Source: Vulcanimicrobiota bacterium (lineage in GTDB: Bacteria > Vulcanimicrobiota > Xenobia > Xenobiales > JADMJV01). From it: DNA of 64,000 bases. Below the pieces are notes generated by a model that had not been told where the DNA came from, did not search any database, and saw nothing but the letters and a program-made list of their open reading frames with translations. This document shows, one piece after another, positions 42,902-51,019 of the stretch. Within the stretch, counting starts at the first letter, position 1. Each line of letters begins with the position of its first letter. The translations under genes were made by a program, and so were the position numbers. The DNA is taken from positions 1 to 64,000 of the forward strand of contig JAHBVR010000011.1 in assembly GCA_019637395.1 (NCBI GenBank), in the 5' to 3' direction.

Positions 42902-43681
42902 ATGAGCGAGATTGGCTGCGACTTTGACCATTTCGTTGCTGGTCTGCCAGCTGCTTTTTCGACAAAAGGCGAGAAATCGTGGAAGGACGCTGTCTCGCAA
43001 GCTTTGGTAGGATCTGCTCCTCCAGCTTCCAATGCAATCAATCTGAGCCTCGAATTTTCGGTAGCCCCGGCCCCCGGCTACCCACTTGGACCAGACATTG
43101 ATAATCTCTGCGAACCGTTGCTGGCTGTGGTCGTAAATCAGCTGGGTTGGTTTGGACGCCGCCGGCCAAACATAATGGGTCTGATAGCGCGAAAGCGAGT
43201 TGCCACACCCACCGGCTGTCGGGTTCGCGTCGGGGGGCGGGAGTTGAGTTGGCAATGCCCTGGCGAGGAGCTCTTGAAGGCCGAATGTAGCTTCCCGCTG
43301 CCCAAAAGTGCGAGAGATCCTGACTGGGCGAACTGGGTTGATTCAAACATGGCAAGAAAGGCGCGTCCGGGCGCTCTGCTGAGCGTAGAACTCCAATTTT
43401 CCGACTCTTTCAACCTGGGCGATATTTCTACGGGCCGGCTCAAGAACGTAATTGATTGTCTCCATCCAGTGCTCGGAGGGAAGAGCGGCGCACCCGCTGA
43501 TGACCGAATCGTCGAACTGGTTGCGTCTAAGGGGGTTCACGGTATCGTCGGGGTCGGTCACGGTCCGTGTCGTAGAATTCTCTCAGCAAGCAAATGCCCC
43601 AAGTGGCGCCAAGGCCAGGCAAAGGAAAGCCCCAGCCAAGCCGGTTTTCGCCGAGGAACACGCCTTCAGCGAAGTCGTTGA
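42902..43681 (+). CDS. RusA-like hypothetical protein
   Basis: 259 residues, family not firmly recognised. GPDIDNLCEPLLAVVVNQ and a late acidic GAPADDRIVEL resemble the acidic motifs of RusA-type Holliday junction resolvases. The segment FNLGDISTGRLKNVIDCLHP is typical of actinobacterial hypothetical proteins of this kind. After position 43535 the reading looks less protein-like, while the +1 frame gives SGSVTVRVVEF, a better final strand. A GGGGG run (43531-43535) could be a frameshift site or error. It is inside the repeat-bounded element. Confidence 0.5.
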   Translation: MSEIGCDFDHFVAGLPAAFSTKGEKSWKDAVSQALVGSAPPASNAINLSLEFSVAPAPGYPLGPDIDNLCEPLLAVVVNQLGWFGRRRPNIMGLIARKRVATPTGCRVRVGGRELSWQCPGEELLKAECSFPLPKSARDPDWANWVDSNMARKARPGALLSVELQFSDSFNLGDISTGRLKNVIDCLHPVLGGKSGAPADDRIVELVASKGVHGIVGVGHGPCRRILSASKCPKWRQGQAKESPSQAGFRRGTRLQRSR

Positions 43682-43682
43682 G

Positions 43683-44666
43683 ATGATCCACGATGCTCGC
43701 GAACGCGCTTTGGCAGTGGTCAACAGTGGCCTGATCGATCTTTACTGGCGATTGGGAGAGTCGATTTACCGGCGGATTGAGACAGATGGGTGGGGCAAAC
43801 ATACGGTCGCGGCGCTGGCGGCTTATATCCAGCAACATCACCCGAACACTCGGGGTTTCTCAGCCCAAAACTTGTGGAGAATGCGGCAGTTCTTCGAACA
43901 GTATCGTAATCAACCATTTCTCTCAACACTGTTGAGAGAACTTTCGTGGTCGTCCAACCTGCACATCTTGGCCAAATGTAAGCGACCCGAGGAACGGGAG
44001 TTCTACCTCCGCATGGCCACCCAGCAGCGATGGTCAGTCCGGGACCTGGCTCGGCAGATTGACGGGAGCCTTTTTGAGAGAGCAGTCCTCAATCCGCCTC
44101 AGGTCTCCGCAGCAATGAAGCAGTTCCATCCTGACGCTTCAGCCACTCTCCGGGATGCCTACGTTGTGGAGTTTCTGGAGCTACCGAAACCCTATTTAGA
44201 ATCGGATCTCCACAAAAGCCTGCTGCTCAACCTGCGCAGCTTCCTGGCTGAACTAGGCCGGGACTTCTGTTTCATTGGTAGCGAAGTGCCGGTCCAAGTT
44301 GGGGGTCGAGATTTCGCCTTAGACTTGCTGTTCTTCCATCGCGGGTTGTCTTGTCTGGTGGCCTTTGAGCTTAAAATCGGAGAGTTCCAGCCGGAGTATC
44401 TCGGAAAACTCAACTTCTACTTGGAAGCGCTTGACCGGGATCTCCGCAAGCCAAACGAAGGCCCGTCCATTGGTGTGCTTCTCTGCGCCAGTAAAAACAG
44501 CGAGGTCGTTGAGTATGCCTTAAGCCGCACGCTTTCGCCAGCGCTTGTGGCCGAATATCAGACGAAACTCCCCGACAAGCGGGTCCTGCAAACCAAACTC
44601 CACGAGTTCTATGAATTAACCAGGTCAGCCGCAGTCGAATCCGATATAGAAGGACCGCACCTCTGA
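43683..44666 (+). CDS. YhcG/DUF1016 PD-(D/E)XK nuclease-like protein
   Basis: 327 residues from ATG 43683; the frame stays open from 43452, overlapping the previous gene. N-terminal DUF1016 domain (AVVNSGLIDLYWRLGESIY) and C-terminal PD-(D/E)XK nuclease domain with LDLLFFHRGLSCLVAFELKI, holding the D and ExK ligands, and YLGKLNFYLEALD after it. YhcG proteins occur sporadically and with restriction or mobile loci; their target is not settled. Joined in frame with the upstream gene if one G is lost at 43531-43535. Second gene of the inserted element. Confidence 0.85.
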   Translation: MIHDARERALAVVNSGLIDLYWRLGESIYRRIETDGWGKHTVAALAAYIQQHHPNTRGFSAQNLWRMRQFFEQYRNQPFLSTLLRELSWSSNLHILAKCKRPEEREFYLRMATQQRWSVRDLARQIDGSLFERAVLNPPQVSAAMKQFHPDASATLRDAYVVEFLELPKPYLESDLHKSLLLNLRSFLAELGRDFCFIGSEVPVQVGGRDFALDLLFFHRGLSCLVAFELKIGEFQPEYLGKLNFYLEALDRDLRKPNEGPSIGVLLCASKNSEVVEYALSRTLSPALVAEYQTKLPDKRVLQTKLHEFYELTRSAAVESDIEGPHL

Positions 44667-44682
44667 TTGCCGCTCGGTGATT

Positions 44683-44730
44683 CAGCAGCTACTCGAGTTT
44701 GTCGCCTACTAAACCAAAGAATCGCACCAG
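44683..44730 (+). repeat. Right 48-bp direct repeat of inserted element
   Basis: Second copy of 42809-42856. Read rightward it would encode QQLLEFVAY and stop, i.e. a second E1 3' end. Read leftward, it encodes the C terminus of the esterase (LVRFFGLVGDKLE). So it preserves the esterase end, as the left copy preserves the E1 end. Confidence 0.85.
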
Positions 44731-45495
44731 GTGGGCGCTGGCGTCCGGGCCTTCGGGATCGGTCCAGGCGCCCTCCGGGCTGCCGCCCGACCAGGCATGG
44801 CCCAGTCCTTCCACCACCCAGGACTCCACTTGAACCCGGCCCTGGTCATTGAGAAACTGCCCGCGCCGAACCCGGCGTCCGCCTTCCTGCAGCGTTTCCT
44901 CACGTGTGGTCAGGTCCGTCTGACAGGCCTGCCGGCACAGGCGCTCGGCGTTTTTGACCGAGACCACATTGTCTTTGTCACCGTGAAAAATCAAAGTAGG
45001 GCTGGACCAGCCCTGATCCTTACCCCAACGGCTCAGACCGCGCATGGCCAGCAAAGCGCCCAGGGTGCTGGCGGCCGCTCCCAGGGGCACTCCCGAGTGC
45101 AATCCCACACCGGCGAAAAAGTCCGGATAACGGGCCGCCAGGATGGCCGCCATGCAGGCCCCCGCCGATAGACCCGCCACATAAACCCGCCCCGGCGCAA
45201 TCGCCAGCTCAGCCATGGCCTGGCGCGTCCTATCCAGTAAAAGACCCGGTTCGCCGGAGCCCGCCTGCTGGTGTGCTTTCATAAACCAGTTCCAGCACAG
45301 GCGACTATTCGCCTCGGCGCTTTGCTCCGGATAGAGCACCGCAAATCCCCCCCGCTCCCCCCACTCGTTCATGCGCGTCCCGCGCGCGAAATCGGCCGAA
45401 TTCTGGGTACAGCCGTGGAGCATCAACAACAGCGCCCGAGGCGGCCCCTGAGAAGGAACAAACAACTCATACCAATCCTCGCGGCGAAGGGTCAC
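44689..45495 (-). CDS. PHB-depolymerase-like esterase
   Basis: 268 residues of the esterase PHB-depolymerase (LpqC/feruloyl-esterase) alpha/beta-hydrolase family. The oxyanion motif is LHGCTQNSADF, the nucleophile elbow is GLSAGACM, and the acid and base lie in FHGDKDNVV and GLGHAWSG. No signal peptide, so a cytosolic ester or polyhydroxyalkanoate oligomer is likely. GTG 45495 overlaps the toxin stop (GTGA). Its C-terminal codons sit within the right direct repeat of the inserted element. Confidence 0.85.
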   Translation of the reverse strand: MTLRREDWYELFVPSQGPPRALLLMLHGCTQNSADFARGTRMNEWGERGGFAVLYPEQSAEANSRLCWNWFMKAHQQAGSGEPGLLLDRTRQAMAELAIAPGRVYVAGLSAGACMAAILAARYPDFFAGVGLHSGVPLGAAASTLGALLAMRGLSRWGKDQGWSSPTLIFHGDKDNVVSVKNAERLCRQACQTDLTTREETLQEGGRRVRRGQFLNDQGRVQVESWVVEGLGHAWSGGSPEGAWTDPEGPDASAHLVRFFGLVGDKLE

Positions 45496-45827
45496 AATCC
45501 CAAGTAGAGTCGCAGTCCCTGGTCGACGGCCTCCATCTCCAAGGTGGTTAGAGAGCCCGCTATCGCAATGACCCGACGTTTGTCGACGGAACGAAGCTGA
45601 TCGATCAGAGCGCTTGACGATTCGCGAATTCCACTCTGGCCAGGTTCGACTCTAGGATAGAGGGCACCGAAAATCTGCCTGCTTGTCAATGGAATGATGC
45701 AGAGCATAGGATATCTTTGCTCCGCCCCTACTTCGTGGTCGCTGACGACTACGCAAGGGCGACGTCCTCGTTGTTCATGGCCCGAAGTGGGGTCCAATCC
45801 TACGACGACTACACTTCCTCTCGTCAA
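45492..45827 (-). CDS. MazF/PemK-family toxin
   Basis: 111 residues, the normal MazF length. RGSVVVVGLDPTSGHEQRGR is the canonical N terminus with the catalytic Arg region, and DQLRSVDKRRV is the conserved C-terminal motif. The TTG start at 45827 overlaps the antitoxin stop as TTGA, so a longer in-frame reading to 45941 is rejected. It probably cleaves RNA and is neutralised by the upstream protein. Unusually, the esterase gene follows in the same coupled transcript. Confidence 0.88.
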   Translation of the reverse strand: MTRGSVVVVGLDPTSGHEQRGRRPCVVVSDHEVGAEQRYPMLCIIPLTSRQIFGALYPRVEPGQSGIRESSSALIDQLRSVDKRRVIAIAGSLTTLEMEAVDQGLRLYLGL

Positions 45828-46120
45828 GCTCCTTCCTTCCAGCCAATCCCAGGTTCCCATTGGATAGGTCGCAAGCGAGCCGGGTCGATTAAATCCGAAT
45901 CCCCCTCGGCAGCCATTGCCACCCATTCCTGGAAACCACATTCAGCCATGTCGACAGACTCAGGATGAGGTTTTTGGAGACAGTGAATCAGACGTTCTTT
46001 CCGACGCCGATTTAACTCCGCTCGGACGGCTTCAGCGACGAAAAGGCTTCTGTTTTCCGCCTGCTGATCTATTTCGGCCAGCATCTCTTCAGGCAGAGTA
46101 ACGGTTACCCGGGTAGTCAT
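45824..46120 (-). CDS. Ribbon-helix-helix antitoxin (MazE/CopG-like)
   Basis: 98 residues. N-terminal ribbon-helix-helix DNA-binding domain TRVTVTLPEEMLAEIDQQAE, then a C-terminal tail rich in Trp, Pro and acidic residues (FQEWVAMAAEGDSDLID) that would bind the toxin. ATG 46120 is six bases after a perfect-spacing -10 box. It should repress its own promoter (46127-46155). First gene of antitoxin-toxin-esterase. An upstream in-frame extension to 46195 is not needed. Confidence 0.85.
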   Translation of the reverse strand: MTTRVTVTLPEEMLAEIDQQAENRSLFVAEAVRAELNRRRKERLIHCLQKPHPESVDMAECGFQEWVAMAAEGDSDLIDPARLRPIQWEPGIGWKEGA

Positions 46121-46126
46121 ACTTTT

Positions 46127-46155
46127 ATCATATTCGTCTCGGCGGCCGTCGTCAA
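46127..46155 (-). promoter_or_regulatory. Promoter of antitoxin-toxin-esterase operon
   Basis: On the minus strand: TTGACG (46155-46150), exactly 17 bases, then TATGAT (46132-46127), six bases before ATG 46120. The -35 overlaps the stop codon of the carotenoid oxygenase gene. Predicted transcript is leaderless. Confidence 0.75.
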
Positions 46156-47546
46156 CGACCAGCAACTTCGCGGACGGCGCAAAGTTCGAAGCCACCGTGA
46201 AAGCCGAAAGGCACCACCGCCGGCACGTAGGCGCGCGCCCGTTCGGTCATGGTGGCGGCATCCAGCACCAACAGGAAACTCTGGCCCCGGGTGGAGTCTA
46301 ATACGACGGAGAGGAGCACGGTCTCGTCTCCGTCGGGTGCTTTCTGAGGAACCGGCTCGCCGGCGAAGCAGCCCCGCTCACTCCATACCTGAGCCGTGTC
46401 GGTGTGGGTATCCAAACGTACTAACCCCTCGTAGAAGCGACTCTCCCGCTGGGTAATGCCATAGACGTAGCGATAAGGCTGCCCCTGCGCCTCCTGAATA
46501 CGGGGCAACTCGAGCGGGGTGCGACTGAGCGTTTCCACCCGAGCCCTGGCTCCCTCTACCCGCACCCGCACCAGATCGGGCGTATCTACCGGCTCACCAC
46601 CCTTTTTCATCAGATCATCCAAATACAGTTGCTGGACCGAACCAGCGTCCTGGTAAGCCAACATGTCCACACACAGACAGGCACCTTGATAAAACGAGTT
46701 CACGTGGTGGAAAACGAAGAGCGGGGGAAGTTCAAAAGTCTGGCTGTGGCCGTCGCGGCCCAGGCGCACCAGCCGGCTTCCCAGCTCCGGGCGCCAGCGA
46801 AAATTCTCGATGTAGGGCCGGTCGCGCCAGAGCAGTTCCAGCGGTTTGACGGTAAAGGGCCCCTCCCAGAGCAATAACTCGCGCTCGGTCAGGGCACAAC
46901 TATGCAGATAAGCCGGTGTCCTGGTCAGATGGTGGGCAAAGGGCTGGCGCTCGCCTCCGGGCGGCCAGCGATAGGCGGTGTAACGCGTCTCCCTGCCCAG
47001 CTTGACGGTGAAGTTATACAGCACGCCATTCTCCAGCACCGGATGAGCGCTGGTGATCTGGCGGTGCAGCTTATCCTGATCATAGTCATACAAACCCAGC
47101 GTCTCCAAAGTCTGGCTGTCAAACTCGATGGCCAGCGGGGTTTCCGTCAGAGCCAGCCAGCGCCGGCCTATCTTGACCACGTTGACGTTGGGATTGCAGC
47201 CCAGTTCGTTGACGAACAGGCTGGCCACTTTCTTGAAAAAACTGCGGCACGGATCGGTGGCAAACTGCGGGTGGCAGAGCTTGCCGCGCTCTTTCGCCGC
47301 GCACCAATCGGGGCCGCGCAGAAATCGACTTCGATAGGTAACGCCGGTTTGATCCAACGTAAAAGCATGCAGCATGGCAAAGCCGTCGAACCAGTGGCGC
47401 AGGCGGTCCGCTCCCGCCTCCCAGCGGGCGGGCCCATTGCGAATGAGCGTGCCGCGCAGCCATTTCGGCAACCGGCCGCTGATCTGGGCCCGCACCGGCT
47501 CCTGCTCGTCGGTCAGGCTGGTTAAGCCAAGCGTATAGTTCTCCAT
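46152..47546 (-). CDS. Carotenoid oxygenase (RPE65/CCD family)
   Basis: 464 residues, a seven-bladed non-heme iron dioxygenase that cleaves carotenoid or stilbene double bonds. All four iron-binding His regions are visible: SAHPVLENG, LHSCALTE, FHHVNSF and the terminal FGFHGGFEL. The N terminus NGPARW and GFAMLHAF are typical. No carotenoid biosynthesis genes are in the window, so the substrate is undetermined; aromatic olefin cleavage is the alternative. Confidence 0.92.
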   Translation of the reverse strand: MENYTLGLTSLTDEQEPVRAQISGRLPKWLRGTLIRNGPARWEAGADRLRHWFDGFAMLHAFTLDQTGVTYRSRFLRGPDWCAAKERGKLCHPQFATDPCRSFFKKVASLFVNELGCNPNVNVVKIGRRWLALTETPLAIEFDSQTLETLGLYDYDQDKLHRQITSAHPVLENGVLYNFTVKLGRETRYTAYRWPPGGERQPFAHHLTRTPAYLHSCALTERELLLWEGPFTVKPLELLWRDRPYIENFRWRPELGSRLVRLGRDGHSQTFELPPLFVFHHVNSFYQGACLCVDMLAYQDAGSVQQLYLDDLMKKGGEPVDTPDLVRVRVEGARARVETLSRTPLELPRIQEAQGQPYRYVYGITQRESRFYEGLVRLDTHTDTAQVWSERGCFAGEPVPQKAPDGDETVLLSVVLDSTRGQSFLLVLDAATMTERARAYVPAVVPFGFHGGFELCAVREVAGR

Positions 47547-47773
47547 TCAACAAGCTTGGGCCAGTAACACAGATCTAAAACACGGATCTGGCAAAACTCC
47601 GAAATAACCGCTGCAAACGCGATGGTTATCGCAGGCGCGGCCGATTGTGTGCAAATCACCTCAATTTCACTCCCCGGTTACAACCAGAGCCAGCTTTTGG
47701 CTGGGGCTTGTCCGTGGCCATCTATGCTGGGGGAGTCAGATAAATAGAAAAGCAGATCAGAGGAGCACCAAAC

Positions 47774-48763
47774 GTGGCAATTCCCGGCATCAGCCTTCCC
47801 GGACTCGCCCCTAACCAAGGAGGCGGACTTCAAGGTATCCAGGGATTATTGGGGGGTCTAACCACTGGCGCCAAACCGGGCGGCCAGCTCGATCCGAATG
47901 TGCTGATGCAGCTCATTCAAATGATCATGCAGTTGCTGCAACAGGGGAACCTGAGTCAGGAACAAGCCCAGCAGGCTATCGAAGGTCTGACGGGCGGCAT
48001 GGGTGGCGGCGGGGAAGCCGGGGCCGCCGGGGGCACTGGCAATGCCGGCAATGCCGGTAATGCCGGCAACGCGGGCGGGGCCGAAGCGGCCGGAGCCGGC
48101 GCCGTGCTGTCGCCGATGGCCGCCGCCGGACAGGCCCAGGAAGCCATGAACGGGGCCCGCCAACTGGGCGATGCCTTCGCCGGACTGCTCGGTTCAGGCG
48201 GCCCCACCGTGGCGGTGCTCGACGATTTCAGCCAGGCCGGCGGACACGGCGACGAGATTGCCGGTATCATCGCCGGCGGCGGCGCCACCGCCGCCAAATA
48301 CAACATCAACACCGGAGGGGACCTGGCCGGCAATATCGCCAACTCGTTGAGCGGCGTCATTGCCCGCGTGCAAAACGGAGCCCAGGTGGACGCCGTCAAT
48401 CTCTCTCAGCAGATGTTCCAGTCCAGCGGCAATTCGGAAGCGGTGCAACAGCGCATCGCCCAGTTGCAGGCGATGGGCATCCCGGTGGTGGTGGCGGCCG
48501 GCAACGGCGGTCCCGGCCAGCAAAACACGCTGGCCCGCGGGGCCGCCCTTCAGGTGGAGAACTCCAATCGCGGCAGCGAAGCCCGCGCCGCCAGCTCGGG
48601 AACGGGCAACGTGCGCTCGGAAGGCTCCTTCACTTCGCAGGCCACCGCCAACGTCAGCATCCAGGCGGCCCGGGCTCACCAGCAGGGCCAGAGCGTCCAA
48701 CAAATTCAGCAGACGGTGCAGCAGCAGGCGGCCGCTCAGGGCGGCTCACTCAACGCCAAATAG
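47774..48763 (+). CDS. Degenerate subtilisin-like protein with Asn-Ala-Gly repeat
   Basis: 329 residues with no Sec signal. A Gly/Ala-rich N-terminal half includes four tandem Asn-Ala-Gly units near nt 48042-48078. The C-terminal half resembles a shrunken S8 fold: VAVLDDFS (Asp), GGHGDEIAGIIAGG (His), VVAAGNGG (oxyanion Asn) and a GSFTSQATANVS stretch where the Ser motif GTS would be. The nucleophile motif is weak, so activity is doubtful. Tail is Gln-rich. GTG 47774 has AGAGGAG nine bases upstream. Confidence 0.5.
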   Translation: MAIPGISLPGLAPNQGGGLQGIQGLLGGLTTGAKPGGQLDPNVLMQLIQMIMQLLQQGNLSQEQAQQAIEGLTGGMGGGGEAGAAGGTGNAGNAGNAGNAGGAEAAGAGAVLSPMAAAGQAQEAMNGARQLGDAFAGLLGSGGPTVAVLDDFSQAGGHGDEIAGIIAGGGATAAKYNINTGGDLAGNIANSLSGVIARVQNGAQVDAVNLSQQMFQSSGNSEAVQQRIAQLQAMGIPVVVAAGNGGPGQQNTLARGAALQVENSNRGSEARAASSGTGNVRSEGSFTSQATANVSIQAARAHQQGQSVQQIQQTVQQQAAAQGGSLNAK

Positions 48764-48764
48764 T

Positions 48765-49727
48765 TCAGTAAGGGCACTGGCGTAGCGGGGCTCCGCTGCG
48801 CCTTTGTCCATGCATGAACCAGCGTCCCGGGTCCCCGGGCCCGGGCGTGCCTTCCGCCTGGCGAATGGAAGGAGGAAGCCAGCCGCGCACTTCGGCCAGG
48901 CGAACGAAGCGACCCAGCAGCCGGGGGAGCAAGCCCACGGCCTCGCCGTCCAGCCGGGTCAGGCGGCGAAAGTGGTTGTCCAGGCGCCGGCCGATGCGGC
49001 CCTGGAATTTAGCCCACACTTCATCGCCGATGGGCTCCCCTTTCTCGTCCAGGCCCAATCGCCGTGGTGACGGCCGCCAAACCTGCCCTCCATCACAAAA
49101 CAAGTCACAAATGCTGAGGATGCCGCCCAGGCGGCGGTGCACCACCCGGTCCGGCTCCCCCTGGAGAGCGCAGGCGTGGCCGTGAAGAGCCGCGCGAATC
49201 AAAGGATGGTCGCGATGCCTGGGACACCTGCTCCAGGGGACCATACGAACCTCACCGTGGGCCTGCAAGCCGATTTCCAGCGGCTGCAAACGGTCCTTGT
49301 CCAGACTCAGCGAGACCCACTCCAGGTCGCCTTGATGGCGGCCGAAATCCCGAACCAGGCAATCGTAAGGTTGGCGGCTCAAGTGCCAGCGAGCCGTCTG
49401 CGGACCCTGGTAAGCGTAGAGCATCAGGTAGGTGATTTCGTAGCAGCTATCCCACTCCTGAACGGTCACGTAGCTGGGAGCGCTCTCCAGGTGGCCACCG
49501 TATCCGCTTGAGGCAATGTCTAAATACGGGGTGGAGCCGGCCGGATGATCGGCCTGCCAGTGAGCCAGCAAATCACGCCGGGTCGGTCGCAGAATGCGCA
49601 ACGAACTCCGGGTATGGCGCAGACAGCAGTGCTCAAGCAGCCATTCCAACGAGCATGGGAAATAGCGCTCGAACGGGTGAAAGTGGACTATAGGCGCGTA
49701 TCGCTCCAGTATTTCTTGACTTACCAT
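48765..49727 (-). CDS. Vps62/DUF946-like protein
   Basis: 320 residues whose N terminus (RYAPIVHFHPFERYFPCSL) matches plant and fungal Vps62/DUF946 proteins and their bacterial relatives. Downstream there is DLEWVSLSLD, another conserved piece. Many Cys and His residues (CCLRH, RCPRHRDH) are present, possibly for metal. The function is unknown even in the family. It is third in an operon (start overlaps the metallophosphoesterase by seven bases) and ends two bases after the subtilase-like gene. Confidence 0.6.
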   Translation of the reverse strand: MVSQEILERYAPIVHFHPFERYFPCSLEWLLEHCCLRHTRSSLRILRPTRRDLLAHWQADHPAGSTPYLDIASSGYGGHLESAPSYVTVQEWDSCYEITYLMLYAYQGPQTARWHLSRQPYDCLVRDFGRHQGDLEWVSLSLDKDRLQPLEIGLQAHGEVRMVPWSRCPRHRDHPLIRAALHGHACALQGEPDRVVHRRLGGILSICDLFCDGGQVWRPSPRRLGLDEKGEPIGDEVWAKFQGRIGRRLDNHFRRLTRLDGEAVGLLPRLLGRFVRLAEVRGWLPPSIRQAEGTPGPGDPGRWFMHGQRRSGAPLRQCPY

Positions 49728-51019
49728 CGGGCCAGGCGCAGACCGGCTACCAAGGGACGCAGCTCAAATTCTCCATCCTGCAATTGGCCCAGGATCGCGA
49801 ATTCCTCTTGAGGCCAGAAAAAGCGCACTCCCTGACACAGACCCGGGCCGCCCAGCAAAATACGCTGTTCCCGGCGCAGAGCCAGCACTTCGCTGCGCTG
49901 CTCCTGACCGACCAGAAAAAATCCTGGTCCGTAGTAAGATTGAGCCGCGCCGGGCAAATGCGCATAATTGAGGACATGCAGCGGTTGTTCGCGGGCTCCC
50001 AGCAGACTGACCGGGCGATCATCGTAAGCGAAGCGATACAGGCAGTCCCGCTGCAGTTCCATTTCTTGCGAAACCCAACGTATCCATTGGCGCATTTCCT
50101 GCCATTCGCCGGCGGGCGCGGCCGGCAGGATTTCGTCATCCCCGTCGTGGCGGCTGCGCCCGACGCGAATCAGGCGCACTCCCTGGGAATCCAGGCGTGC
50201 GTAGCCCAATTCGCGTCCGGCCGCAAAAATGACCGTGTTGCGCGGGCCCATTTCCCACTCCCAGCCCGTTTCTCGGCTGATAGGCGTGTGTCCAACGAAC
50301 AGGTGCCCGTCCGGCACTCCGCACAGTTCCAAGAACCGCTCCACGTCGGAATCGGTGTAAGCCTTCTGTCCGTTGGGACTCCATTTGACGTGGCGATTGC
50401 AGGTTAGCTCAAGCACCGCCGGGTGCAAGGACTTGGGCTCGACGTCGCTGACCGGCAGACTCTTCAGCTCCTCCCAATCCCTCAGGCTCCGGGCGGGAGC
50501 GGCGTGCACACCGACTCCGCGCGGGTGGGCCACCACCAGCGGACTGGCCTCCATGAACGCTTCATAGGTGGCGCGCAATCCGGCCTGATCCAGGGCGAAG
50601 CCGAACAAAACGCCCTGGAAAAACCCGTGTTTGCAGCGCAAAGTCCGCGTGAACTCGTGATTTCCCAGCAACACATAAAAGGACCGAGGATAAGCAATTT
50701 TCAGGCTCATCATCTGGCGGAAAGTGTCCAGCGAGCTATCCATCTCGCCGGCCCGCTCCGACTCTTCGCGATGAAACAGATCCCCCAGGAGGACGACCAC
50801 CGCCTGCCCGGCGGCCAATTGTTGAGGCAGCCCGGCGTGACGGAAAACCTCGTGAATCCTGGCGCTTCTGGCATGGACATCGCCCACCAGATAGAGGATC
50901 TCAGGAGCCTGAGGGTCGCGCAGATCGATCACCCGGCCGTCCTGGTAGCCTCCCTGAGCCACCATGCCCTGCTCCATAGCTTCCAAGAAGGCAGCGCAAA
51001 GCTCCTGGTCGGCCGTCAC
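49721..51019 (-). CDS. Metallophosphoesterase
   Basis: 432 residues of the calcineurin-like phosphoesterase family. Metal motifs are in order: GDVHAR, GDLFHRE, LGNHEF, VHAAPA and VGHTP. The inserted residues between GNHEF and VHAAPA and the ~170-residue C-terminal extension differ from small Ser/Thr phosphatases. It could act on nucleotides or phosphoproteins; with four kinases nearby, a protein phosphatase is possible but unsupported. ATGA overlaps the preceding gene. Confidence 0.85.
   Translation of the reverse strand: MTADQELCAAFLEAMEQGMVAQGGYQDGRVIDLRDPQAPEILYLVGDVHARSARIHEVFRHAGLPQQLAAGQAVVVLLGDLFHREESERAGEMDSSLDTFRQMMSLKIAYPRSFYVLLGNHEFTRTLRCKHGFFQGVLFGFALDQAGLRATYEAFMEASPLVVAHPRGVGVHAAPARSLRDWEELKSLPVSDVEPKSLHPAVLELTCNRHVKWSPNGQKAYTDSDVERFLELCGVPDGHLFVGHTPISRETGWEWEMGPRNTVIFAAGRELGYARLDSQGVRLIRVGRSRHDGDDEILPAAPAGEWQEMRQWIRWVSQEMELQRDCLYRFAYDDRPVSLLGAREQPLHVLNYAHLPGAAQSYYGPGFFLVGQEQRSEVLALRREQRILLGGPGLCQGVRFFWPQEEFAILGQLQDGEFELRPLVAGLRLARW

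Larger units (their letters stand above)
42827..44700. mobile_element. ~1.87 kb inserted two-nuclease element
   Basis: The segment between the identical repeat cores carries only the RusA-like and YhcG-like genes. Outside it lie the E1 gene and the esterase gene, whose 3' ends would overlap directly if the element were removed. The repeats give each host gene an intact 3' end. No integrase, transposase or terminal inverted repeat is visible, so the mechanism of movement is unknown. Confidence 0.6.

Noticed and set aside
48042-48078. Short tandem repeat in the subtilase-like gene considered as CRISPR or transposon end
   Set aside because: It is a 9-bp coding repeat (Asn-Ala-Gly) without spacers; in-frame low complexity.
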